Positions 1-7,614 are shown, counted from the stretch's first letter. The stretch: DNA of 39,871 bases from Phycisphaerales bacterium (GCA_020352215.1 CP070675.1:4252572-4292442); one strand, 5' to 3'. Numbers and translations are program-made. The notes: generated by a model from the sequence alone, not told the origin.

Positions 1-47
1 TCGGACTGTCGATCCGAAGGTTGAGGGTTCGAGTCCCTTCGGGAATT
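1..47 (+). tRNA. tRNA 3' portion, anticodon GTC (Asp?), cut by window edge
   Basis: The window opens inside a tRNA. Bases 1-17 form a complete anticodon arm: five-base stem TCGGA/TCCGA around the loop CTGTCGA, placing GTC at the anticodon (Asp). A five-base variable region and a T arm (stem GAGGG/CCCTT, loop TTCGAGT, bases 23-39) follow, then the 3' acceptor strand near 40-46. The 5' half (acceptor and D arm) lies outside the window. Two points are atypical for Asp: G follows the anticodon, and the discriminator base would be T. No CCA is encoded. The Asp identity rests on the anticodon alone. Confidence 0.6.
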
Positions 48-396
48 CGAGGCTGCTTTGGTGGCGGTCCGTACAGGAGTGGCACCGCATGGCCAGCAGT
101 TCCTGGCACCGCGTCTTCTTTCCCCTCAGTTGAGGACATTGAATCCGTTCGCGATTTTTTGGTCATCGCCTAAGTCCCCTATAAATAATCGCTTATGGAG
201 TTGAGATTTTTGGGGATTTGACAGATAAGGGGGTTTCGGGTTGTAGGACAGTTGTAGTCGCTGAGCGACGGAGACGGGAGATCCCTTCCCCGAGAGACAG
301 GGTTTTTTAATGCAAGTGCGGTACTTGTGGATCAGTGCGTTCCAGCGACCGTGAAGCCACGATCACAGAGTCTGCAGCCGCCGCTGACACCCACGC
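48..396. other. intergenic stretch without recognisable gene
   Basis: Between the tRNA tail and the terminator hairpin I see no credible reading frame on either strand. A short direct repeat (TGGCACCGC) occurs twice near 80-115. No other structure stands out. Confidence 0.5.
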
Positions 397-429
397 AAAG
401 GGCTACAAGCGCGGGCTTGCAGCCCTTTT
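397..429 (-). terminator. bidirectional hairpin terminator
   Basis: GGGCT-A-CAAGC (400-410) pairs with GCTTG-C-AGCCC (416-425), with one A/C mismatch and a four-base loop. The stem is flanked by AAA on the left and TTTT on the right, so it can terminate in either direction. It lies about 40 bases past the stop of the minus-strand modular protein at 471, which it most likely serves. Confidence 0.7.
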
Positions 430-470
430 GTAGACCTGGTGAGCCATTGCGATAGTAGCGCTGCCCAGCT

Positions 471-2969
471 CTACCCACTCACGTCTGTCAAAGTAATATC
501 GCCCACATCCAACTGGGCGTTGAGAATTAGTACACCGGTCCCCGTTCCTCCTGCGAATGGGGGTAGGTCAATCATACCATCGGCGTGGTTTTCGACCTCC
601 TCGATCTCACCGGCGGAGAGCCTGTCGGGATCTGATTTCCCTTCCACCTGCCCGAGCCTTTCCGCATCTCCCCTCAGAATGAACGTCTTAATCTCAGTTT
701 TGATCTCGTCCAGGCCGTCACCGTCATCATCCTGTGCATCGCCTTCACTATCTCCCTCCCAGTACACCTCCGCCCTCATCGGGCCGTCGAGTCGGACCGT
801 GTGTTTTCCTCCTGACTGCGTCTCAAACTCAAACCCAGCCGACGCGTGGAGGTCATAGCGCCTCCCTGCGTACGGCGGTTCACAAGTATCAACGCCTGGC
901 GAGGGACGACCAGGATCACCCACAAGGCCAAAGACATCCGGGTCGAACTCGGCGTGGAACCCCTCGGCTGCGAAGAACTCTACTTCTGCGTCGAACTCAT
1001 GTTCGTGGAACCAAAGCCGGAATTCATGGCAGCCGGCAGGCAGGGTGAGCACTCCGAGCGTCGCCGCAGCGGGCCGGCAATCGTTGAATGCCAACGCGGC
1101 ACCGCCCGCAAAGTTCAAAATCTCGCCATTCACCGGCGAATGGAAATCGTATCCGGGGAACTGCAGCGTAAAGCCATCGTCGCTGCGGACGCCGAACGTA
1201 TAGTCGCCCCGCGCATGGATCTGGACACGGCCCGTGGCATATAGGCGCAAGTTGTCCACAGAGCCTGGCGTTCTGTAGCCTGCGGTAACGACACCGAAGG
1301 GGTCGTCGTTGCCAAAATAACCGCCCGCCCCGGGGCTGTCGGAGATGTTGAGCACAGGTGCTTCATAATCGACAAATGTGCCCGTACCTGCAGCAAGCAC
1401 CTGACGACACGTTATCTGGTCCCAGACTTCCCCACTATCAATCAGTTCGCGAATCATCATGTTCGCGGAGCGCGGAGGCAGCAGCGGCGGCTCGGGGCCG
1501 GCAATGTCAAGGGGGTGGGGCGGCCCGATGCAGAACTGGCTGTATACGGCCGTAGCCGGCACGTGCTGAGCGTGTGACGTCGTCGCAAGACCGATGTACA
1601 CCTCGTCGGGCAAGTCTACGTCAGCAGAAACACAATCTGTCCACTCAGTTGGAGCGTCGCCCGCGCTGTACTTATACGCGGATGTGAATCTGTTACCATT
1701 GCGGCTAAGCGATAGCCAGACCGGCTCGTCTGCATGAGGGCCCAGCGTCTTGGTCCAGGATTCCCCACCTGTGTCATGGCGGCCTTGCATGTGCACGCCT
1801 TCTCCGCCGGACGTGATAACCATTGCGTGAGCCGCCTCGGGATTGCGACTCTCCCGGACCATAATCCCGGCCTTGGCCCACGTGTCTCCCCCGGATGGTC
1901 CTTCGACCCGGACAACCGCCGTGAAGTCACCTTTCAACTTGTTGACGGTGTAAGCGTAGGAGAACTGATCCGATGTACCCCAGATATCCGCGCCCGCAGC
2001 TTTGATGGTGAAGTCGCCGGGCTGGGGGTCCTCCGTGATCTGTCCGTGTGGATCAGGGCCACCGATGTCCTCAACTATCAGGTCCATCACATATTCGCCC
2101 CCTACGCACGGACACTCGCCTATCGTCGTGCGTCTCGCGGTTGTATCTGTGGCGCCATCGTCATCGGTGACAGTCAAGGTCACAGTGTATACACCTTCCT
2201 GCTGATAAGAGTGCACGGCAAGTCCATCGAACTTGGAGTCCGGCGCGCCCGATTCAGTCTCGACGTACCCTGTGCCATCACCAAAGTCGAAATCATAGCT
2301 GATGATCCTCCCATCGCTGTCGTAGGAGGCAGATCCGTCGAACGATATGGATTGACCTGGATACCCGCGGTCCGGTGCGGCGATTTGAGCGACCGGTGAC
2401 TGGTTCCCCGGGACTTCTTTGTTTACATTGACGGTCACCGTCGCTGTGTCAGTGCCGCCCTGGCCGTCAGCAATTGTGTAAGTGAAGTGGTCCTCTCCTG
2501 AGAAGTCCGGGTCGGGGGTGTAGCGGACGCTACCCTCAATGATTTCAGTCGCCCCGTGCTCCGGCTGCGTGATGCTCTGCACGGTCAACGGGTCACCATC
2601 CACATCGCTGTCATTGGCCAGAACATCAATGGTTACTTGCGTGTCCTCATCGGTTACTGCCGCATCGTCAACGGCAACCGGTGGATCGTTTACCGGGGTT
2701 ACAGTGAGAGTCACCGTCGCTGTGTCCGTCCCACCCCGGCCGTCACTGATTGTGTACGTGAAAGTGTCCACTCCATAGAAGTCCGGGTCGGGGGTGTAGC
2801 GGACGCTACCCTCAATGATTTCAGTCTCCCCGTTCTGCGGCTGTGTGATGCTCTGCACGCTCAATGGGTCACCATCCGGATCGCTGTCATTGGCCAGTAC
2901 ATCAATGATCAGAGGCGTGTCCTCATCGGTTACTGCCGCATCGTTCTTGGCGTCCGGCGGCTGGTTCGG
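471..2969 (-). CDS. secreted modular protein (cadherin-like, PKD, DUF1349-like, PA14), 5' end missing
   Basis: A large extracellular adhesion or carbohydrate-interaction protein whose N-terminus is absent. The reading frame is open back to about 2969 but has no start codon there; the internal ATG at 2864 lies inside a repeat and is not a true start. Modules in order: two tandem cadherin-like repeats of 92 residues (276-base period, motifs VLANDSD.DGDPL and RYTPDPDF.G), a PKD domain (DGSASYDSDG ... YDFDFGDG ... VTLTVTDDDGATD), a DUF1349-like concanavalin region (GDFTAVVRVEG ... WAKAGIMVRES), then a PA14-like domain (GDYTFGVRSDDGFTLQ ... FRLWFHEHEFDAEVEFF). No sorting signal or dockerin is visible at the C-terminus. 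The upstream repeats and signal peptide are replaced by an unrelated sequence (see the entry at 2965-3105). Module names are my reading of motifs; the cadherin and PKD calls are the surest. Confidence 0.8.
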   Translation of the reverse strand, partial: PNQPPDAKNDAAVTDEDTPLIIDVLANDSDPDGDPLSVQSITQPQNGETEIIEGSVRYTPDPDFYGVDTFTYTISDGRGGTDTATVTLTVTPVNDPPVAVDDAAVTDEDTQVTIDVLANDSDVDGDPLTVQSITQPEHGATEIIEGSVRYTPDPDFSGEDHFTYTIADGQGGTDTATVTVNVNKEVPGNQSPVAQIAAPDRGYPGQSISFDGSASYDSDGRIISYDFDFGDGTGYVETESGAPDSKFDGLAVHSYQQEGVYTVTLTVTDDDGATDTTARRTTIGECPCVGGEYVMDLIVEDIGGPDPHGQITEDPQPGDFTIKAAGADIWGTSDQFSYAYTVNKLKGDFTAVVRVEGPSGGDTWAKAGIMVRESRNPEAAHAMVITSGGEGVHMQGRHDTGGESWTKTLGPHADEPVWLSLSRNGNRFTSAYKYSAGDAPTEWTDCVSADVDLPDEVYIGLATTSHAQHVPATAVYSQFCIGPPHPLDIAGPEPPLLPPRSANMMIRELIDSGEVWDQITCRQVLAAGTGTFVDYEAPVLNISDSPGAGGYFGNDDPFGVVTAGYRTPGSVDNLRLYATGRVQIHARGDYTFGVRSDDGFTLQFPGYDFHSPVNGEILNFAGGAALAFNDCRPAAATLGVLTLPAGCHEFRLWFHEHEFDAEVEFFAAEGFHAEFDPDVFGLVGDPGRPSPGVDTCEPPYAGRRYDLHASAGFEFETQSGGKHTVRLDGPMRAEVYWEGDSEGDAQDDDGDGLDEIKTEIKTFILRGDAERLGQVEGKSDPDRLSAGEIEEVENHADGMIDLPPFAGGTGTGVLILNAQLDVGDITLTDVSG

Positions 2970-3105
2970 ACAATCGCGCCCGAATCGTGTGCTCCGGCGT
3001 ATTGGGCTTATGCCGCAGAATCTCTACGTGGAGCTCCCGGATGTGACTTGCTCCGTTGGAATCAACGTACTCCAGCAGCATTGTCCTTATTGATACATCT
3101 GTCAT
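2965..3105 (-). pseudogene. N-terminal fragment of a winged-helix (HARE-HTH-like) protein, truncated at a junction
   Basis: A strong start (GGGGAGG, seven bases, ATG at 3103-3105) opens a frame whose first 47 residues read as a compact helical N-terminus, with motifs HIRELHVEILRHKP and TPEHTIRARLSE. These resemble the HARE-HTH/winged-helix modules found at the N-termini of some restriction and methyltransferase proteins. The frame then runs into DNA that encodes cadherin-like repeat in another frame (from about 2967) and stops at 2923 after 13 out-of-frame residues. The family assignment is tentative. The truncation is clear from the frame switch. Confidence 0.6.
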
Positions 3106-3240
3106 TTTGCACCTCCCCTGACCGAAGCGGCCAGGACTCAAGCTGGAGGACTGGCCGCGAACGGAACTTTCTCCGGGTAGATGCTTGCCCACGAAGTCCT
3201 CTATCAGTACACTTACTCGACACAGGTAAGGAGAAAAAAG

Positions 3241-4764
3241 ATGCCAAACCACCATCACTGCCGACCCACCGAAAGAGCCCGAATTCACAGTCACGCGTGC
3301 AGTTGCTGCTCCATGTCCAGACGATCCTTCTTGGGAGCCGCTGCGGCTTGCACGGCCGCCCTGACCACGGGATGTGCGAGCCTCCAGAGCTTGCACACCA
3401 GGCCAAAGCCAAATGAGGAGATCGACCTCGCGTCCTTCCGGCCACGACCAAAGGTCCGGGTGATGAGCGTGATCGCACGTCAGAAAACGCCCTATTGGCT
3501 CGGTTGGCCCGGCACGGCCTACGATGTCGAGGGCGAACGTGTCAGATACACGCAGGCGATTGCCGATGCGGGCCGGCGCATCGGAGTAGAGATAGTGCAG
3601 GAGAGGGAGCCTCTGGAAGCGAATCCAGCCGTCGCCGCCTATGTCAAGAAGGTGCTGGCAGAGAAACCAGACGCCGTGCTCGTTACGCTCCAACACTTCG
3701 GCTGTTGGGGCATGGCGGGCGAGATTGCCAAAGCCGGGGTGCCGACAATCGTCTTTGCGCCGATCGGCATGTCCTTTACCGGGCACGTCAATAGTCTGGC
3801 TTTCCAACCCGGTGTTCACGTTATCTCATCGCTGGAGACACCTGCTATCGAGCAGGCTCTGCGCATGGTCCGCGCAAAGCGCCAACTCGAGGCCACAAGA
3901 ATGCTGGTTGTCCGAGGCAACGAACGCAAGGAAGACACCTTCGGCCCAGTGCAACTCCAATATGTTCCGCGGGCGACATTCGAGGAGATGTTCCAGCTGA
4001 CCCCTGTTAGTGAAGAGGCCAAGTGGGTGGCCCACCAACGGTTCCGCGAGGCCGAGAAGATCGTCGAGCCGACCAAGCAGGATGGTCTGAACGCCGCACG
4101 ATCGTATATTGCGGCCAAGCAACTGCTCAAGAATGAAGGCTGCAATGCCCTGACTACAGACTGCCTTGGCATGGTCTCGCAGAAGAAGGTGCCGACCCCG
4201 CCGTGCATGGGGGCGTCGATCTTCCAGGATGCTGGAGTGAGCTACGGCTGTGAGGCGGCGGTTGGACCAGCGGTCTCGCTCATGCTGAGCAGCTACCTGT
4301 TCGACAAGCCGGGATTCATGAACGATCCAGTACCAGAGACGGTCAAGAACGTGCTGATCGCAGCCCATTGCGTCAGCGGCACACGCATCTATGGCCTCGA
4401 CCGGCCGAAGGAACACGCGCCGTACATCCTCCGCAGCCACTCTGAGTCTGACCTCGGCGTATCGACTCAAGTCCTCTGGCCGGTCGGACAGCCGGTGACG
4501 CTTGTGCAGTTCTTCAAGCCCGATGCCCTCTATCTTGACACTGGCACGGTGGTCGGGAATGTCAATACACCGCCGGCCGGTGGATGTCGGACGAGCGTCG
4601 AGATTCAGATGGATGACGTAGAAGACTGCCGCGACGTTCTGGGATTCCACCAGGTCGTCTTCTTTGGGAATCACCGCCGTGACGTCGAGGCATTCTGTCA
4701 GATGTACGGCATCAATGTCGTCCACTCGCCCCGTACCCACGAGGAAACGACGAAGCCGGCGTAG
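3241..4764 (+). CDS. Tat-exported lipoprotein, L-fucose/L-arabinose isomerase-like fold
   Basis: A 507-residue protein with an exported sugar-isomerase-like architecture. The start at 3241 is chosen because AAGGAG sits eight bases upstream; the frame is open a little further 5'. The N-terminus has an unusual His/Cys-rich lead (HHHC, HACSCC), then a twin-arginine motif (SRRSFLG, residues 26-32), a hydrophobic stretch and a lipobox-like LTTGC (Cys45), suggesting Tat export and lipid anchoring. The body (KVRVMSVIAR, PDAVLVTLQHFGCWG, TDCLGMV, AHCVSGTRIYG, SHSESDLGVSTQVLWP) resembles the FucI/AraA-like isomerase superfamily seen in many exported planctomycete proteins. Catalytic metal ligands cannot be confirmed by eye, and substrate is unknown. 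It stands alone, divergent from the fragment at 3105 and convergent with the zinc-ribbon gene. Confidence 0.75.
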   Translation: MPNHHHCRPTERARIHSHACSCCSMSRRSFLGAAAACTAALTTGCASLQSLHTRPKPNEEIDLASFRPRPKVRVMSVIARQKTPYWLGWPGTAYDVEGERVRYTQAIADAGRRIGVEIVQEREPLEANPAVAAYVKKVLAEKPDAVLVTLQHFGCWGMAGEIAKAGVPTIVFAPIGMSFTGHVNSLAFQPGVHVISSLETPAIEQALRMVRAKRQLEATRMLVVRGNERKEDTFGPVQLQYVPRATFEEMFQLTPVSEEAKWVAHQRFREAEKIVEPTKQDGLNAARSYIAAKQLLKNEGCNALTTDCLGMVSQKKVPTPPCMGASIFQDAGVSYGCEAAVGPAVSLMLSSYLFDKPGFMNDPVPETVKNVLIAAHCVSGTRIYGLDRPKEHAPYILRSHSESDLGVSTQVLWPVGQPVTLVQFFKPDALYLDTGTVVGNVNTPPAGGCRTSVEIQMDDVEDCRDVLGFHQVVFFGNHRRDVEAFCQMYGINVVHSPRTHEETTKPA

Positions 4765-4844
4765 AAGCCTGCTACGGGTTGATGGGGGAATGTCGATCCA
4801 GACGGAATAGAGCGAAGGCATATGACGGGCATGTGTATCCCCCC

Positions 4845-4979
4845 TCAAACCACACCCGACTCAAACTCAGCCCGCAAGTCCACCATCACATCACCATTGA
4901 TCTGGTCGCATCTGGCACAGTACCTGCCGATGAGCTCACTCTCGAACTTGGGCTTATGGCACAAAGCACATCTCCTCAT
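4845..4979 (-). CDS. 44-residue zinc-ribbon protein
   Basis: A very short gene with a good start: AGAGGTG lies six bases before the ATG at 4977-4979. A second in-frame ATG at 4983-4985 would add two residues but would sit directly on the Shine-Dalgarno. The product has paired knuckles, CALC near the N-terminus and CARC about 16 residues later, the pattern of a minimal zinc ribbon, followed by an acidic tail ending in GVV. Function is unknown; such proteins are often regulators or RNA/protein-binding adaptors. It is preceded on the minus strand by a 13-bp inverted repeat and, further upstream, by the 93-residue gene and its terminator, so it is probably transcribed separately. Confidence 0.6.
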   Translation of the reverse strand: MRRCALCHKPKFESELIGRYCARCDQINGDVMVDLRAEFESGVV

Positions 4980-5007
4980 TTTCATCACCTCTGGATTGCC
5001 TCTTTAG

Positions 5008-5043
5008 GGCAACCTCAGCCTCAAATCCTGGGCTGGGGTTGCC
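5008..5043. repeat. 13-bp inverted repeat (hairpin), intergenic
   Basis: GGCAACCTCAGCC pairs with GGCTGGGGTTGCC across a ten-base loop, with one G-T wobble. No T tract follows on either strand, so it is not an ordinary intrinsic terminator. It sits about 30 bases upstream of the zinc-ribbon start, where it could be an operator or a 5'-UTR hairpin. Confidence 0.55.
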
Positions 5044-5079
5044 CGCAGAGACAGTGGTGGACACAGAAATAGTAGAAAT

Positions 5080-5114
5080 AGAAAACAAGCGACCCTCCAG
5101 ATCTGAAGAGTCGC
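5080..5114 (-). terminator. intrinsic terminator of the 93-residue gene
   Basis: On the minus strand GCGACTCTTC pairs with GGAGGGTCGC (ten pairs including G-T wobbles) around the loop AGATCT, followed immediately by TTGTTTTC. It lies 17 bases past the stop codon at 5131. Confidence 0.75.
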
Positions 5115-5130
5115 CGAAAAACAAACCGGC

Positions 5131-5412
5131 CTAATAGACCGTCTCTTCTTCGACACTGCTGTTCTCGTCATCTTTCTGTCCCTCAATCATATGGGCAAAG
5201 CATTTCTGCAGACAGTAAACAGCCAAACAAATCTCGTTCCTGCCAAAGCTGCTCGATGATTTCCACTCTCCGTCCCTGTCTTTATAGCGCCGCCCGACGG
5301 TCGCCTTTAGCATGGTCACTTCCTTGCCTGTTTTTGTTGTCACTTCGTTCTCCCAGACCGCAGCTGACACCTGGCCAGCCCTGAACTTTGCCACGGGTTT
5401 TTGTCCTGCCAT
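5131..5412 (-). CDS. conserved hypothetical protein, 93 residues
   Basis: A small soluble protein of unknown function. GGAGG lies seven bases before the ATG at 5412, and a clear intrinsic terminator follows the stop, so this is a monocistronic gene. The N-terminal half is basic (AGQKPVAKFRAGQV). The centre has KATVGRRYKDRDGEWKSSSS followed by a predicted amphipathic helix (NEICLAVYCLQKCFAHMI), and the tail is acidic. This layout recalls a widespread unnamed bacterial family with a short beta-meander ending in 'RxYKDxDGxWKxSxSF' and a C-terminal helix. No catalytic motif is visible. Confidence 0.8.
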   Translation of the reverse strand: MAGQKPVAKFRAGQVSAAVWENEVTTKTGKEVTMLKATVGRRYKDRDGEWKSSSSFGRNEICLAVYCLQKCFAHMIEGQKDDENSSVEEETVY

Positions 5413-5448
5413 TTTGGCACCTCCGAGAGCCAGCCGTCTGATGCGAAA

Positions 5449-5480
5449 GGCTCTCTATTCCAACCTGAGAATAGAGAGCC
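5449..5480. repeat. perfect 12-bp hairpin upstream of the 93-residue gene
   Basis: GGCTCTCTATTC pairs perfectly with GAATAGAGAGCC across an eight-base loop. It lies 37 bases upstream of the start at 5412, in the likely 5' UTR or promoter of that gene. On the minus strand only a weak TTTC follows, so an attenuator, operator or upstream terminator are all possible. Confidence 0.55.
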
Positions 5481-5578
5481 GGCGTGGGGTTATAAGGGTT
5501 GCCCCTCCTCTTGTGAGGCTTGCTTAGAACACGCCGTGATGCTATGAGTCACTCTGCTTTGCGCAGTTCAAATGGAGG

Positions 5579-5719
5579 CGGGCTGGGACGCGGAGGGAGA
5601 GGAAAGAAATGAACCCCAGCCCGTTCACATTATACAGCCGAGCTATGCAAAAGATCAAGCAAAAAGAAGCCCCTGCACGTTGGAGGGAGAGGAAATGCGA
5701 GATTCATGCAGGGGCTTGA
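5579..5719. ncRNA. twin hairpins with identical purine-rich loop (candidate structured RNA)
   Basis: Two hairpins lie about 45 bases apart. The first pairs CGGGCTGGG (5579-5587) with CCCAGCCCG (5615-5623). The second pairs AAGCCCCTGCA (5667-5677) with its complement at 5707-5717. Stem sequences differ, but both loops contain the same 14 bases GGAGGGAGAGGAAA (5592-5605 and 5682-5695), followed by an ATG. On the plus strand this could be a GGA-rich regulatory RNA or two occluded ribosome-binding sites: a 36-residue frame starts at 5609 and a 16-residue frame at 5695. On the minus strand the second hairpin is followed by TTCTTTTTG and could be a terminator. Strand and role are not resolved. Confidence 0.35.
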
Positions 5720-5811
5720 AGGTCTTGGTCAAGTTGATTGTATAGGCCAGAAAGGGCCGCAAGCATCAGAACTCACAGCCCATTGTCTATCTTTGTCACA
5801 ACAAGCTTGCT

Positions 5812-5886
5812 CTAAGGTGTCACCGCCCGGTTGTAGATGCGGACATCGTCGCTCAGGTCGAATCTATGAAGCAATATTCTTCCCAT
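5812..5886 (-). pseudogene. C-terminal remnant of a LamG/concanavalin-like protein
   Basis: The minus strand reads a 24-residue frame ending in DLSDDVRIYNRAVTP and a stop. 'DDVRIYNRAL/V' is the characteristic last strand of LamG-like domains in secreted planctomycete proteins. Nothing upstream continues the domain, so this is a decayed tail. Confidence 0.5.
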
Positions 5887-5920
5887 TATAAGGTTTTGGA
5901 TAGAAGTTATTTAATTTGGC

Positions 5921-7024
5921 TCAGGGTACTGCAATGCGACCCACGGATGTCATAGCGATGCTGCCGAGATAAAGCCAGCCGTCAAATTCATTGACGCTCG
6001 TGATGCCGCCGTAGTTGCCATTGGGATCCTGAAGGTTATGAACGACCTCGCCGTTTGTGTCTACACCGATCACCCAACCGTAAAGCGGAGCAGGCTTCCC
6101 GCCACGGATGCTCTCGGGTAATCGCATCAAGACCTTTCGCCGGAATGGTGATGGCCAGAGACGCTCCAGATCTGTCGAACGTGGAGATGGCAAAGCCACC
6201 CAGAATATGCCGGCTTTGCCAAACGAAATGTTGTCAGGATAAGCCGGCAGTTCATCGAGGAAGACATCTGTCTGCCCTGCTTTAGGGCCCTTTAACCACA
6301 GTCGTGTAATCCGGGCTCTAATCGTCTCATTTACCAAAACGTAGGTATCGTCCGGACCCACGGCGACACCATTGGCGAACATCAGCCCGCCAAGCCGAAC
6401 CTCAGTCTTACCTGTTTCGGGATCAAAGCTGAGAAGCCTGCCAGTCGGCCGAGTTTCCAGGAAATCAAGAATCCAGTTATGCTGATTGAATCTCTGCGAA
6501 GCGTCTGAAAACCAGATCACTCGGTCGGAGGCTATATCAAGGTCATCAGGAAATAGCAACCGTTTGCCATTTACGCTATCAGTGAGAACCTGTATTGCTC
6601 CGGTGGGCGAGATCGAAAGAAGACCTCTGAACGCATCGGCAACGATCAGATTCCCCTCCACATCGAACTGCATGCCGAGCGGTCTGCCTCCAGTCGAGAC
6701 AAAGGTTTCGACGGACTCCTCACTCGTTTTGAATCGAACGATTCTTCCATCTTGAAGCCCGGTGTAGAACAACTCATCTGGCCCTTTGGCAATGTCCTCG
6801 GGCCCCAGTCCAACGCCCTTGATAAGGTGCTGCACACAAGCTAAGGCCTCGTTTTCTGCGAATGGGCCCGTCATGCCAGGGTCTTGAGATGCGACGTACC
6901 GTACAGGTTCGATTGGTACCGGCCAGAGCAGCAGATATGCTGCTGAGAGGCCCAGCAATATAAGAATGATCAACAGTGTACGTCGCACTGCTTTCTTAAT
7001 CCGGGATTTGCCATTTGACTTCAT
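5921..7024 (-). CDS. membrane-anchored strictosidine synthase-like / SMP-30-like beta-propeller
   Basis: A 367-residue protein starting at 7024, where AGGAGG precedes the ATG by seven bases; the frame is open further upstream but without a comparable site. A basic N-terminus (RIKKAVRR) and a single hydrophobic segment (about residues 15-34) anchor a periplasmic six-bladed propeller. Motifs include PEDIAKGPDELFYTGLQDGRI near residue 80, GRPLGMQFD, FPDDLDIASD, FANGVAVGPDD, YPDNISFGKAGIFWVAL and GGITSVNEFDGWLYLGS at the C-terminus. These match the strictosidine-synthase/APMAP branch of calcium-dependent propellers, whose bacterial members are presumed lactonases or arylesterases. Substrate cannot be told from sequence. 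No operon partner is evident; the cold-shock gene lies 200 bases upstream on the same strand. Confidence 0.8.
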   Translation of the reverse strand: MKSNGKSRIKKAVRRTLLIILILLGLSAAYLLLWPVPIEPVRYVASQDPGMTGPFAENEALACVQHLIKGVGLGPEDIAKGPDELFYTGLQDGRIVRFKTSEESVETFVSTGGRPLGMQFDVEGNLIVADAFRGLLSISPTGAIQVLTDSVNGKRLLFPDDLDIASDRVIWFSDASQRFNQHNWILDFLETRPTGRLLSFDPETGKTEVRLGGLMFANGVAVGPDDTYVLVNETIRARITRLWLKGPKAGQTDVFLDELPAYPDNISFGKAGIFWVALPSPRSTDLERLWPSPFRRKVLMRLPESIRGGKPAPLYGWVIGVDTNGEVVHNLQDPNGNYGGITSVNEFDGWLYLGSIAMTSVGRIAVP

Positions 7025-7224
7025 AATCAGTCCTCCTGTACGCCACACTCTGGATAATACCACAATGGTGACGGCGATTTCAACGGTTCTGACCGTTATC
7101 ACGGCCCATGCACCTGCCAGAGAGGCCCCAACATACACCAATCCGCGGGAAAGAGCCTGTTATCCAGCTGACATTGAACCCCCCCCTTGCTTCTCACTAC
7201 TCCATATTGTCCTGCCGTAGCTGG

Positions 7225-7422
7225 TTAGGCCGAGCTTACGTTGATTGCGCAAGGACCTTTCCTGCCTTCTCCAATCTCATACTCGACCTTCTGGCCTTCG
7301 TCGAGGCTGCCATCTGTCTTCAGGTCCGACTGGTGGACAAACAAGTCATCGCCGCCTTCGTCGGGAATGATGAAACCGTATCCTTTTCTTACGTCAAACC
7401 ACTTTACTCTACCTGTGCTCAC
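7225..7422 (-). CDS. cold-shock domain protein (CspA family)
   Basis: A 65-residue single cold-shock domain, the normal family length. The RNA-binding motifs KGYGFI (RNP1) and DDLFVHQS (RNP2) are intact, with the usual GRVKWFD opening and KGPCAINV ending. These proteins bind single-stranded RNA/DNA and melt mRNA structure in the cytoplasm. Translation starts at a GTG (7420-7422) seven bases after AAGGAG. The roughly 190 bases upstream hold no gene and may contain the long, structured 5' UTR common for cold-shock mRNAs. Whether this copy is cold-inducible cannot be told. Confidence 0.93.
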   Translation of the reverse strand: MSTGRVKWFDVRKGYGFIIPDEGGDDLFVHQSDLKTDGSLDEGQKVEYEIGEGRKGPCAINVSSA

Positions 7423-7614
7423 TGGTACTTCTCCTTGGCCTTCTCATAGACCACTCAACCAATATCTCCCGTGACTGATCTATTGGAGCATCCTCTTGAG
7501 AGAGAGTATGCCTGACAAACACCCAACTATACCGGAAGGGACTGTGAAGATTCGACAGGAATGAGTGACGAGGGGTAGTTCTATGGCTGAAACTATAATG
7601 GCTCGCCGCCACCC

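Noticed and set aside
1734..2399. 221-codon plus-strand frame
   Set aside because: Antisense to the PKD/DUF1349-like part of the modular protein, no ribosome-binding site, and residue use looks like a shadow of the minus-strand gene.
2501..2825. Near-identical segments 276 bases apart as a mobile or CRISPR-like repeat
   Set aside because: They are the coding repeats of the cadherin-like domain (92 residues per unit) and stay in frame.
2923..3105. Programmed frameshift producing one HTH-cadherin protein
   Set aside because: A cytoplasmic winged helix fused to extracellular repeats makes no topological sense, and no slippery sequence is seen at the switch point; a rearrangement or mis-assembly is simpler.
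3826..4848. 340-codon minus-strand frame
   Set aside because: Antisense to the isomerase-like lipoprotein, whose signal peptide, Shine-Dalgarno and motifs are convincing.
5706..5891. 61-codon plus-strand frame
   Set aside because: No ribosome-binding site and it overlaps both the second hairpin and the LamG remnant on the other strand.
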